NCBI GenBank assembly: GCA_027315115.1
Contig: DAHUYQ010000062.1
Coordinates: 1-44,193, forward strand
Direction: 5' to 3'
DNA: 44,193 nt
DNA from: Solirubrobacterales bacterium
Lineage (GTDB): Bacteria; Actinomycetota; Thermoleophilia; Solirubrobacterales; Solirubrobacteraceae
Shown: positions 1 through 8,218 of the stretch, one piece after another
Position numbering within the stretch: the first letter of the stretch is position 1
Layout of the letters: every line of letters starts with the position of its first letter
Notes under the pieces: generated by a model
Told to the model about the DNA's origin: nothing
What the model saw: only the letters and a program-made list of their open reading frames with translations
Databases searched by the model: none
Translations under genes and position numbers: made by a program

Positions 1-140
1 CATCGTCCGCCGCGCCTACGGGTTCCACTCAGCCAGAGCTGCACTCGCGCTCATCCACCTCACGTGCGGGCCGGTCACACTCGCACTCCCATCCGAGCGG
101 ACGGCAGCGTGACTTCACCTACGATCACCCTCGGAGAGCC
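1..140 (+). mobile_element. Right end of an ISL3-family insertion sequence (cut by window edge)
   Basis: The first 112 bases encode a transposase C-terminus of ISL3 type. The bases after its stop run to 140, where the reverse complement begins GGCTCTCCGAGGGTGATCGT. ISL3-family terminal repeats in actinobacteria commonly start GGCTCTTC or close to it, so 140 is the likely outer end. The eight bases after it (141-148) would be one copy of the target duplication usual for this family; the other copy and the left end lie outside the window. The element's end overlaps the 3' end of the membrane-protein gene on the other strand. The ISL3 assignment rests on the tail motif plus the terminus. Confidence 0.7.
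2..112 (+). CDS. ISL3-family transposase, C-terminal fragment (5' end outside window)
   Basis: Reading frame 2 gives 36 residues beginning IVRRAYGFHSARAALALIHL and ending at TGA 110-112. RRAYGFHS followed by a hydrophobic run ending in TCG is the characteristic C-terminus of ISL3-family transposases (DDE enzymes that cut and paste the element). Only the tail is in view, so whether the enzyme is intact cannot be judged. The fragment is open to the window edge. Confidence 0.7.
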   Translation: MVRRAYGFHSARAALALIHLTCGPVTLALPSERTAA

Positions 141-1872
141 ATCTTTCGGCGGGGCCTGGGACAAAGCGCGTAGCGGCGCGCTCACATGCGGGCATATCCG
201 CGACATGCATGCTCTGGCCTGTGCGCAGGTTCACAAAGACCGCGTGTCCGTAGCTCGCAGCTTGGCCTATGCCATCGCCATTGGAAGGTCCGACGGGAAC
301 GACCCGCGCCGTCAGGCAAGTCATCTGCGTGCCCGCAAATATCGGATATGCGTGTAGCGTGGCGTCATTCCATAGCAACTCGACCGCACTGTTGAGGTCC
401 CACGTGACGCGGAATGCGAAGACCCCTGGCGCTATTGCTCCGACGCCGCCAAAGACGTAAAGCGTCGTGCCGGAGGCCGGTGCGCCTAGGCGCCGCAACG
501 CAAATAACTCGCTTCGCTGTACTTCGCCAGCACGGTCCCAGGCGGCAACGTCGGCTCGAGTGCGGCGGATGTAGCCAGTTAGTATCGGCGCCATTAGTAC
601 TGTCGCAATCACGGGAACCCACTGGCGGGACCGGCGCAGCAGCATAAGGACGGCATTACCAACGCCTACAGCAAATGCACAAACAATGATCGCAAAGCCC
701 AAACCGGCCAACACGTTTACCCTATTTTCCTCGCCCATACCAAGTGGCTGATACAGGTTTATCGGGGCGGGTACATACACGATGTAGGATCCTGCAACTA
801 CGACGCTCCCGGCTAGGCCGAGCCATAGCCATCGTAGCGAGCACATGGCCGCGGACCGATCGTTAGCACGACGCCAACATACCAGGACGCATCCAATCAG
901 TGATATTACGGCGACGGACAACACAAGCCGCCGGTCTAGAGAACCAAATGGAAATAGCACCTTCGAGAGAAGCGTCGCGCCTTGGTTCGCCATCAGTCGC
1001 AAATGGGACACTTGCGCGCTAAGCGATATAATGGGGTCTGCTGTGCTGCCCCCTGAACCTGTAATGAGCCGCGGAAGCGTTAGCGTCAGCAGAACCACCA
1101 CAACATCGGACAGCCACAAGACAATGGCCTCGCCACGCGAGCGTGTATACACGATGTACACCAATATGGACAAGCAGATTGCACCGGACGCGACTTGGTA
1201 TGTGAGGATGCTCGCGGCAAAAAGAAACGCTACGGCGATCCGCGCAGTGCCATGCCTCTGCCTAGTGCCCTGGAGGTCTACGATTGCCACCAAATATCCC
1301 AGTGCCGCCAACGTGATCGCCAGGTAGCTATGGCTTGCTGCATACCATAGCCATGCAGAATCAGAAAATGGAAACGCCATGAACAGCAGAGCGATCGCCG
1401 ACGACATAAAGATGCTGACGGATAGTCTGCGCAACGTAGCGTAGATGGTCGTGGTCGCCAGCAGCAACGTGACCAGACCCCAAAGGGCGTGTAGATGAGG
1501 GTTTGTGCCGCTCAACGCGGCTGTAAGAGCTTGATAGAGAGCGGCGAGCGGCCGACCATGGTTCGCTGATACCAGATTATCGAACAGGCCCCAAGTGCCT
1601 TGTTGGTGCTGAATCGATGCAAAGGGCCAGTCATCGGTGTATAGCCCTCCATGCGCGATGTGGGTGCCTGTGACCAGTGCGTCGAACGCACCGAACGCGA
1701 CAAAGACGCCAGCGATGCGTGCACGCCCCGCGTGCCGCCAAGGGGAGCTGGATCCGGATGTCCCTGCATGGTGATTGATCGCCACCGTTGATGACGCAGA
1801 ACTGGGGTCAGCCACAGCGGCAAGAATACACGATCGTCGTGAAGACCCCGCACCATTCGATTCATCAGTCAT
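115..1872 (-). CDS. Polytopic membrane protein, GT-C-like, 3' end formed by insertion sequence
   Basis: 585 residues. After a hydrophilic N-terminus of about 50 residues the protein is a series of roughly 11-12 hydrophobic segments up to about residue 450, followed by a soluble C-terminal part of about 130 residues. This architecture is common among GT-C glycosyltransferases and O-antigen-locus membrane proteins of unknown function; no specific catalytic motif was recognised. The last nine or so codons (ending WLSEGDRR) lie inside the insertion-sequence end at 115-140, so the native C-terminus has probably been replaced. Base composition is visibly lower in GC than most of the window. The gene stands alone, upstream of the main glycosyltransferase block on the same strand. 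Confidence 0.6.
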   Translation of the reverse strand: MTDESNGAGSSRRSCILAAVADPSSASSTVAINHHAGTSGSSSPWRHAGRARIAGVFVAFGAFDALVTGTHIAHGGLYTDDWPFASIQHQQGTWGLFDNLVSANHGRPLAALYQALTAALSGTNPHLHALWGLVTLLLATTTIYATLRRLSVSIFMSSAIALLFMAFPFSDSAWLWYAASHSYLAITLAALGYLVAIVDLQGTRQRHGTARIAVAFLFAASILTYQVASGAICLSILVYIVYTRSRGEAIVLWLSDVVVVLLTLTLPRLITGSGGSTADPIISLSAQVSHLRLMANQGATLLSKVLFPFGSLDRRLVLSVAVISLIGCVLVCWRRANDRSAAMCSLRWLWLGLAGSVVVAGSYIVYVPAPINLYQPLGMGEENRVNVLAGLGFAIIVCAFAVGVGNAVLMLLRRSRQWVPVIATVLMAPILTGYIRRTRADVAAWDRAGEVQRSELFALRRLGAPASGTTLYVFGGVGAIAPGVFAFRVTWDLNSAVELLWNDATLHAYPIFAGTQMTCLTARVVPVGPSNGDGIGQAASYGHAVFVNLRTGQSMHVADMPACERAATRFVPGPAERWLSEGDRR

Positions 1873-2633
1873 AGACCGCGCGATTGGATGCTAGACGGAG
1901 CCTCCAAAATCGGAGGTCTCACGCGCAGGAGAGTGAGCGGTCTGCTTGTTGGGCTACGGCTGGCTTCTGCTCGTTCGGAGCGCGTGCCCGTCGGCTAGTA
2001 AGCGGCTCCGGCCGCGCGAGGTGGCAGCTGCGCTTGAGATGAATGAGCCGTGCCTCGCAGCCGACGCGGTAGCCAGCCAATCGCTTGCGCGGCCGGCGTG
2101 TTGCGGGCTGCGGTCGTCCGCGATGAAGATGCGGCTGTTGGGGAAGGCTCTGGTTGCTGGCATCCAAGGGAAGCCGCCGTCGAGCGCTACCTTACGCCGT
2201 CCACAGGCGTGAGGGCTCGTCCGTGGTCAGCGGCGGCGAGCTTGCGCTGCGCATGTCAAGGCCGGCCGTAAAGCAGGCCAGTTTTGCCGGTGAGCTTGAG
2301 CACCTGCTCACGCGCCCCACCCGAGCTTCCCAAGCGCCGCCTGGCGAGCGGCCGATCAGCCGCAAACGACGCCCCGCCGCACAAGAGCGATCCCGCACCT
2401 GTTGCTGACGACATGAGCGCAGCAACGGCCTGACACGAGCACCCTTGACAGCCAAACGACGACTCGCAGTAAACGCCGCGTCGCATCCAAGTGCCAGCGG
2501 ACATCGGCGTCTAAGGCCGAGAATCGGCAGCTTCGTGGTTACCTTCGGTGAGCGGCGAGCATATGCCGCTGGCCCGCTGGGACGACGGAGGAGGTCTGGA
2601 GGGAGGTTGGCGAAATCGCAACAATGAGTTCGC
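1873..2633. other. Intergenic stretch with no convincing gene
   Basis: About 760 bases. Reading frames exist on both strands, but all are under 90 codons, rich in Arg/Ala/Ser, and mutually overlapping, with no recognisable domain. At 1898-1920 an imperfect hairpin (GAGCCTCC, loop AAAATC, GGAGGTCTC with one bulge) lies upstream of the membrane-protein gene and could be a leader structure. The rest may be decayed coding sequence or a former insertion site; nothing specific can be supported. Confidence 0.5.
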
Positions 2634-4541
2634 CTAGCGCGGCAACTCTAGGCCGCACATCAGCCTAGGAGCATGGTCCGCGATCGCCGCGAACGCATCT
2701 ACCGCGGACACGTTGGTGTGCGTAATCATCGAACTGGCGCCTACGCGGTATCTCGCGATAATCTCCGGCACAAACACGCCATATCGGCCTGACTCGGCCA
2801 TCCGGACCCACAGGTCATAATCCTCCCAGCCGTAGAGGCGTGAATCGCCTGAGTAGCCGCCCAGTGCCTCGATGGCGCTGCGGCGAATGAGGGAGAAGGC
2901 GTCAATGTAGTTACCTGACCTAAATCTCTCTGGCTCCCAGCCAAATGCGCTCAAGAGGCCTACTGGCCCGTCTGCGTTAAACTGCTCCATTATCCCCCAC
3001 GCAAAAGCTGCTTTGGGGTCGCGATCGAGTGCATTCATCAAGCGGTCCATGGCAATCGGCCGTAGTTCGTTATCAGCATCAAGCATGAGGAGACGGTCGG
3101 TGCGGGCATGCGAAATGCCAGTGTTGCGCGCTGCTGCAAGGCCGCGGTTGAAGCTATGGCTAACTAGGCAGCATGCACGCGATGGGTGCGCCTCGGTCCA
3201 CCGGGTGGCCGACTCAAGGCTGTCGTCAGTTGAGCCGTCGTCTATGATTACGACCTCCCAATCTTGGCGTATGGACGCGTCGAGTGAGTCGAGCGCTTTG
3301 CCGATCTCGCCCGCGTGATTGTAGAGGGGTGTGATAACGGTGAGCTGCGCGGTATGGTCATCCCTCCAGGCTGGCGACGTGATAGGCGAGCCGTTTAATG
3401 GGCCGCATGGCCGGTCATTCAATGCTAGCTCCATGCGTTCGAGCCTACGTCGTAGCCCGGCAAGGGTAAGCTGCTGATTCTTGAGGGCACGTAGTGCGGT
3501 CGCCTCGCCATCCGAAACGGCAACGCGAGGTGGAGGCTGGCGAACCTGGCTGCCAGACAGCGGTTGATGGCGCGTGATCTGGGACCGTGCGGTCAATTCG
3601 AGATTAAGGTCGATGGGGGATCTATCGACTCTCGCGGCGGCCGTGGCGATCATCCGGACGCTGGCCGAGAGCGGAATATCGCTTACCGCCGAATATGCGG
3701 CTTCGGCCAAAGCTTCGCGCCTTCTGTCGTCACGCAGTAGGGACGAACAGAGCAGGCCGAGGCTGCCGATGCGTCCGGCCAACAAATGACGACCGCACTC
3801 AAGCGGCGATATGTCCGTAGAATGCTCAGTGACGACCGCACAGCCTGCGCAAACTGCTTCTATAACGCGCAGCCACTCGAAATAAGGCTCGTCGTCTCCG
3901 TGAATATTCAGTACGACCTTGGCCCGACTTAGCAGCCGTCGCTTGTCGTCGCCCACGACAAAGCTCGCGCCGGTGGCGGTATTTGGAGCCGAATTATCCG
4001 ATAGGAGCAAATGGCACCTAAAGCCTTCGAAGATGTCGGCGTAGCTTGCAAGCGCACGCGCCCTACGAGTTGTATAGCGGCCGAAGAACAAGACATCTAT
4101 GTCACGCTGCCCGTCGGTCTGACGACAATCCCATGTGCGGGTGTGTCCGAGCTGGAAATGTGCTGCGCTTACGCCATGCGACGCATACGCACGGACCGAG
4201 CGTCGGTTGATGTCGAACACCGCTCCCGCCTCCCGAGCCAATGCGAGGTTGCCGAGGAAGAACGGGCTTGCGGGTTGCTCTGCAGAAAGGACGATACTCC
4301 GTTTCAACAGTGCCGGTGGGATTGCGAGTCCGGTCAGGGCGACGTACTCATGCGGTGGCAGAAAAACATGAACCAAGCCGGTGCGGGGAAGTGGATATGC
4401 GCCGACATGGATGCCTGCAGAAACGCCAAGCTGTTCGAGCTCGTCGCATATCGCCTCGGCCAACTCGACAAAGAACTGATTTTGACCGTGTGCAAGCGTG
4501 AATGCGATCTCGGGTATGGCCCCCGGCTCTATCTGTGCCAC
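2634..4541 (-). CDS. Two-domain glycosyltransferase: GT-B-like N-terminus, GT2 C-terminus
   Basis: 635 residues with a GTG start whose G is also the last base of the preceding gene's TAG stop, so the two are translationally coupled. Residues about 10-310 look like a GT-B (group 1) domain: YFEWLRVIEAVCAGCAVVTEH at 220-240 is the typical nucleotide-sugar-side helix and loop. Residues about 398-635 are a GT-A family 2 domain: TVITPLYN at 401-408, DDGSTDD at 434-440, the metal-binding DAD at 488-490 and a WED-type acceptor motif (YGWEDYDLW). The protein would add two sugars or work bifunctionally in surface-polysaccharide assembly at the cytoplasmic face. Specificity cannot be read from sequence. 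A short coiled segment lies between the domains (345-375). Confidence 0.8.
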   Translation of the reverse strand: MAQIEPGAIPEIAFTLAHGQNQFFVELAEAICDELEQLGVSAGIHVGAYPLPRTGLVHVFLPPHEYVALTGLAIPPALLKRSIVLSAEQPASPFFLGNLALAREAGAVFDINRRSVRAYASHGVSAAHFQLGHTRTWDCRQTDGQRDIDVLFFGRYTTRRARALASYADIFEGFRCHLLLSDNSAPNTATGASFVVGDDKRRLLSRAKVVLNIHGDDEPYFEWLRVIEAVCAGCAVVTEHSTDISPLECGRHLLAGRIGSLGLLCSSLLRDDRRREALAEAAYSAVSDIPLSASVRMIATAAARVDRSPIDLNLELTARSQITRHQPLSGSQVRQPPPRVAVSDGEATALRALKNQQLTLAGLRRRLERMELALNDRPCGPLNGSPITSPAWRDDHTAQLTVITPLYNHAGEIGKALDSLDASIRQDWEVVIIDDGSTDDSLESATRWTEAHPSRACCLVSHSFNRGLAAARNTGISHARTDRLLMLDADNELRPIAMDRLMNALDRDPKAAFAWGIMEQFNADGPVGLLSAFGWEPERFRSGNYIDAFSLIRRSAIEALGGYSGDSRLYGWEDYDLWVRMAESGRYGVFVPEIIARYRVGASSMITHTNVSAVDAFAAIADHAPRLMCGLELPR

Positions 4542-5692
4542 TAGCGCTTCAGATTACGGAGGCGATCGGCTAGGCGCCGCAGTGGTCTGGTGATCCGCCA
4601 GCTCGTGGAGTTCACAACAAGCTCGTAGTCCATGCGAAGCCGGTCTGCGTCAGTTCCGATGCCCACCAGTGCATCGTTGACGGCTGCTAGGTCTTCCATT
4701 TTCGAATGAATGTCCGGCAGGCAGGCTAGTTCGCGCTCGGCGCTGGCGAGCTGCTGGTGGGCCAGTTCGAGCTCCTTAGCCTGACGGCCTAGCTCCCTAG
4801 CCTGATGATCCAGGGTCTTAGCTTGGCGATCAATGTCCTCGTCCTGTCTGTGAATGCGCTCGTCGCGGTCGCGTAGGATCTCCAAGTGTTTGTGAAGCGT
4901 GTCATCTTGTTCATGCCACAGCTGATCCCAGCGTCTCAGCTCGACGGGTGCCGCGAGCTCAACTAGGGGTTCGGCGGCTGGGAGATCAGAAAAGCCGGCC
5001 ATCGCGACGGTGTAGAGCTCAGCGCCAGCCGCATCGCCCGCTAGCTTGTGTAGCTTGGTCGTGCCAAGACTAGAGTCGGAACCAGAATCGGGCGCCGCAC
5101 TGAATTGGTCGTCGTTGAGGACGGCGGAGCTGATCCAAGTGTGCTGGCGGTAGAGGCGCACGCTTGGAAAGCGGCGCTCCAAAGCGTCCCGTAGCTCCTC
5201 TGGAGTGTATTCGTGGACATGATGAGGGTTGCCCGGCGGATATGTGGTGCGATTTGGCGAGGAAATTAGCAGGAGCCCACGCTTGGTCAGCACGCGTCGA
5301 AACTCGTCTAGCGCGCGATCGCGTGCCTCTAGATGCTCTATGACCTCAAAGCAAACGACGAGATCGAAGCGCCCGTCCTCATATGCGATGCGGGTGACGT
5401 CGCCCGTCTCGAACGTCAGAGGTGTGACCGAACGTGTCGCGGACGCGGCTGCAACAGCTTCTACATCCAAATCAATGCCTACTACTGCGCGGGCGCCAGC
5501 CTCCGCGAGTATCCTGGACCCGTAGCCGACGCCACAGCCGGCGTCCAGCACGCGACGACCGCAGGCAAATTGAGCTGCCCACTGATAGCGGGCAAAGTGC
5601 TCAGCCTCGATAGATTCGCCTTGCATCGATCGGGGATCGAAGCGCTCGGGAACGTCGGTGGCAACATTGGCGCTAGACAAGAGCTCGCTCAT
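4541..5692 (-). CDS. SAM-dependent class I methyltransferase with C-terminal coiled coil
   Basis: 383 residues from the ATG at 5692 (MSELLSS); a longer reading to 5740 adds 16 unremarkable residues and would run across the divergent gene's possible start. Motif I is VLDAGCGVGYG at residues 48-58, an acidic loop GIDLD follows, and FEVIEH at 115-120 is the typical Methyltransf_11/25 post-I motif. Residues about 260-330 form a charged heptad region (repeated RQAKEL/HQAREL), and the C-terminus carries SWRITRPLRRL, a tail often seen in polysaccharide-locus transferases. Coiled-coil methyltransferases of this kind can cap or length-control chains (compare WbdD), but no kinase domain is visible here. 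Overlaps the following glycosyltransferase by one base. Confidence 0.8.
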   Translation of the reverse strand: MSELLSSANVATDVPERFDPRSMQGESIEAEHFARYQWAAQFACGRRVLDAGCGVGYGSRILAEAGARAVVGIDLDVEAVAAASATRSVTPLTFETGDVTRIAYEDGRFDLVVCFEVIEHLEARDRALDEFRRVLTKRGLLLISSPNRTTYPPGNPHHVHEYTPEELRDALERRFPSVRLYRQHTWISSAVLNDDQFSAAPDSGSDSSLGTTKLHKLAGDAAGAELYTVAMAGFSDLPAAEPLVELAAPVELRRWDQLWHEQDDTLHKHLEILRDRDERIHRQDEDIDRQAKTLDHQARELGRQAKELELAHQQLASAERELACLPDIHSKMEDLAAVNDALVGIGTDADRLRMDYELVVNSTSWRITRPLRRLADRLRNLKR

Positions 5693-5836
5693 GACGGATG
5701 GGATAATAGCTAGATGGCACGTCGACGAACGAGGACGCATCGTCTGGGTGGTCAGAGGCTCAGGGGCCTGCTGGGCGGAGCGTGCGATGCGTTGACGGGC
5801 TGGGGCGTCCCAAGCCGCGTTTCTTGTGGGTCTGCA

Positions 5837-6796
5837 ATGTCGATGCGATGCTTCGCGCGTGATCTACATGACGCCAGATGCGGGTGGGCTCTAGGTCATG
5901 CAACCAATGAGATCTTCGAGCGTCTGTTGGATGACGAGGTTCGCGAAGTCGAGGCCCGTATCGAGGAAGTCAGCGAGCTTGCTGCGTATTATCGGACCGC
6001 GCCAGACGAGGTTGCTCGTCGTCGTCTTGCTCTGGCGTTTGGAGTATGGCTGCGACTCTCGCCGTTGCGGGAGAAAGGGGGTCTCGAGGAATCTCAGCCC
6101 CCCGAAGAGATCCACGCCATGGCCCGTGGCGCGATCGCCGCCGCCGGCGGCCTCTACGAGGCCGACATGGTCGTCGATGCCCTCGCAAGCTGCGGCATCG
6201 AGATGGATCAGGTCCGCCACGCCCTGGACTTCGGCTGCTCCTCGGCGCGTGTGGTCCGTGTGCTCGCCGCCGCCTACCCAGGCATCCGCTGGCGCGGCTG
6301 CGATCCCAACGGTCCCGCCGTCGAGTGGGCCGGCGCCAACCTGCCCGGCATCGACTTCTTCCGCAGCGGCGACGAGCCGCCGCTGCCGCTGCCCGACGGC
6401 TCGCTTGACCTGGCATACGCGATCTCGATCTGGTCGCATTTCGGCCCGGAGCTCGGGCTGCGCTGGTTCGATGAGATGCGCCGGCTGATCCGGCCGGGCG
6501 GACATCTGGTCTTCACGACGCATGGTCTGACTTCGGTTGCGTACTACGCCGCGCGAGAGCTGAGGAGCCCGCAGCAGTCCGACGAGATCCTCGGCGACCT
6601 CTATCGCCAGGGGTTCTGGTACGCGCCGGAGTTCGGCGAGCAGGGCGATTGGGGGGTGGTCAACCCGGAATGGGGCACGGCGTTCCTGAGCCCGGAGTGG
6701 GTGCTGGCGAACCTTTGCCCGCGCTGGCAGGTGCTGGAGTTTGCGGCCGGCCGCAACCAGGAGAACCAGGACGTCTACGTGCTGCGGCGGGTTTGA
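5837..6796 (+). CDS. SAM-dependent methyltransferase
   Basis: The frame is open from 5714, but the first 40 residues are Arg/Gly-rich and leave only about 20 bases to the divergent methyltransferase, so ATG 5837 (319 residues) is preferred; neither start has a clear ribosome-binding site. Motif I is ALDFGCSSARVVRVL, followed by the GCDPN acidic end of strand 2, then DGSLDLAYAISIWSHF and the LIRPGGHLVFTTHG motif of class I methyltransferases. It probably methylates a sugar or carrier-linked glycan, inferred only from its place in the locus. The first 100 residues form a predicted helical domain with no recognised family. Confidence 0.75.
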   Translation: MSMRCFARDLHDARCGWALGHATNEIFERLLDDEVREVEARIEEVSELAAYYRTAPDEVARRRLALAFGVWLRLSPLREKGGLEESQPPEEIHAMARGAIAAAGGLYEADMVVDALASCGIEMDQVRHALDFGCSSARVVRVLAAAYPGIRWRGCDPNGPAVEWAGANLPGIDFFRSGDEPPLPLPDGSLDLAYAISIWSHFGPELGLRWFDEMRRLIRPGGHLVFTTHGLTSVAYYAARELRSPQQSDEILGDLYRQGFWYAPEFGEQGDWGVVNPEWGTAFLSPEWVLANLCPRWQVLEFAAGRNQENQDVYVLRRV

Positions 6797-6959
6797 GGGG
6801 GCGAGCGGGGAGTTGCCGCGCCGCTCGGACGATGAGCGCCGTGGCCCCACGAGTCGCGCTCCCCAGCGGGCGGCGTTGACGCGCCGGCCAAAGCCGTTTG
6901 TAGCTGGAGCAGGGCGACAGGGTAGCGTCTCTGCCGCGTCACCGAGTAGACTGAATGCC

Positions 6960-7277
6960 ATGAGCACCGCCAGATCACAGGAGTCCAAGCAGATCGCTCG
7001 ACCAGCTTCCGCCGATGGTCGGGCCTACCCCGCTCATCTCATTGCCTACGAGAAGCTTGACGAGACGCTGCTGCCGATCGTGGAGACCATGCAGCCAGTC
7101 ACTTTCGATGAGTTGAGCTCTGCTCTATCCGATACGCGGGCTCGTGCCGTGCTTCCGCGCTGGCTCGCTTCGGCGCAGTGGCGCGGCCTGCTCAAGCGGC
7201 GTGCGGCTGGCGCAGGGGCTGTGCGGTCCTACCAGCTTGCCGGCACCGTGAGCCGCCCTCAATCCCGCAGGCATTAG
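6960..7277 (+). CDS. Small winged-helix-like protein
   Basis: 105 residues from ATG 6960; the frame continues upstream only into Arg-rich noncoding-looking sequence. Residues about 30-97 read as alternating helices and a strand pair (LDETLLPIVETMQPVTFDELSSAL, then PRWLASAQWRGLLKRR and a final SYQLAG), which fits a winged helix-turn-helix fold. This is a fold guess from pattern, not a family match. It lies 15 bases before the nucleotide-cyclase-like gene and is likely cotranscribed. It may be a transcription regulator or DNA-binding partner of that protein. The upstream 163 bases (6797-6959) hold no gene and would contain the promoter. Confidence 0.55.
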   Translation: MSTARSQESKQIARPASADGRAYPAHLIAYEKLDETLLPIVETMQPVTFDELSSALSDTRARAVLPRWLASAQWRGLLKRRAAGAGAVRSYQLAGTVSRPQSRRH

Positions 7278-7292
7278 CCCTCTCGAGACGGC

Positions 7293-8093
7293 GTGACGGG
7301 CTCCAGCGAGCCGTTCCTGACCGCCGGTGGCGAGCCGCGCCTCCAGCGCTCCGCGGTTCTGTTCTTGGATCTTCTGGGTGTGCGTCACATGAGTCGCTCC
7401 GAGCAAGCTGCGCAGCACCTCGCTGCGATCACTCGCGCGATCTCCGGCTCCTATCGCGATTTCTTGCGTCCGGACTCATCTTGGCCGGCCGCATTGTTCT
7501 CCGATGCTTTCGTGCTCGCAGTTCCGATCGAGAGGCCCGAGGATGAACACGCCGCGGTGCTGGGGCTGATCACGCAAGCCGCGCTGCTGCAGCTTGAACT
7601 GGCTGGCCAAGGGCTGTTCGTGCGTGGCGGGCTTGCGCTCGGCCAGTTCCATATACACAACGGCCTGATTTTCGGCGCGGCGCTGGTCGACGCCTACGAG
7701 TTGGAGAGCGAACATGCCGTTCATCCCCGGGTCATCCTGGACAAGGCGGCCGACGATTGTCAGCGGAAGTCGGCGGATGGTGGTCCGGGGCGACTCGAAG
7801 GAGAGCAAGGCAGCATGCTGCTTTGCGACGATGACGGCTGGACCTTCATCGACTATCTGGCTGTGCTCTTCGACGAACCCGACGACCCACGGCCGCGTTT
7901 GCGTGCGCACCGCGACACGCTGATCGCGAAGCTTCGCCAGCATGCAGGCGATAGACGCTTGTGGGAGAAGTACCGCTGGGTCGCTGAATACCACAACTGC
8001 GTGGTCGCCGACCGGCTGCCAGACGAGGCAGCGCTGTTCGTGGAGCAGAGTCAGATCACGTGGCGATTTCGGAGCTTCGCCCGCTCGAAATAG
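7293..8093 (+). CDS. Class III nucleotide-cyclase-like protein of unknown role
   Basis: 266 residues, GTG start. AVLFLDLLGV at 21-30 and LFSDAFVLAV at 68-77 correspond to the two metal-binding Asp segments of class III adenylate/guanylate cyclases (Asp26 and Asp71). LFVRGGLALGQ at 108-118 and FGAALVDAYELESE at 127-140 match the later core strand and helix. In classical cyclases the last helix carries the catalytic Asn and Arg (VNxAARL); here these positions read V and E, so turnover by the usual mechanism is doubtful. The GPAL-x-AYxLE-type helix and the following HPRVILD are shared with a poorly characterised group of single-domain cyclase-like proteins in bacterial accessory regions. Paired with the small winged-helix-like gene; it interrupts an otherwise continuous polysaccharide locus. 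Confidence 0.6.
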   Translation: MTGSSEPFLTAGGEPRLQRSAVLFLDLLGVRHMSRSEQAAQHLAAITRAISGSYRDFLRPDSSWPAALFSDAFVLAVPIERPEDEHAAVLGLITQAALLQLELAGQGLFVRGGLALGQFHIHNGLIFGAALVDAYELESEHAVHPRVILDKAADDCQRKSADGGPGRLEGEQGSMLLCDDDGWTFIDYLAVLFDEPDDPRPRLRAHRDTLIAKLRQHAGDRRLWEKYRWVAEYHNCVVADRLPDEAALFVEQSQITWRFRSFARSK

Positions 8094-8218
8094 CGGTCCC
8101 AAGAATCATCGCGCAAGCGACTGAGAAGGAGATCGAGGCGCAGCCAGGCGCCTTACCGCGTCGCACGCTTGGCCGGCGGATCGATCGCCCGCCCGCCATT
8201 GCTAGCGTTCACTTGTCC

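Noticed and set aside
1919..2504. Short frames suggestive of a degraded transposase
   Set aside because: No recognisable transposase motif in any frame, so not called.
5891..6988. 365-codon minus-strand frame opposite the methyltransferase
   Set aside because: Antisense to a gene with clear SAM-binding motifs; its translation is Arg/Pro/Ala-rich with no domain.
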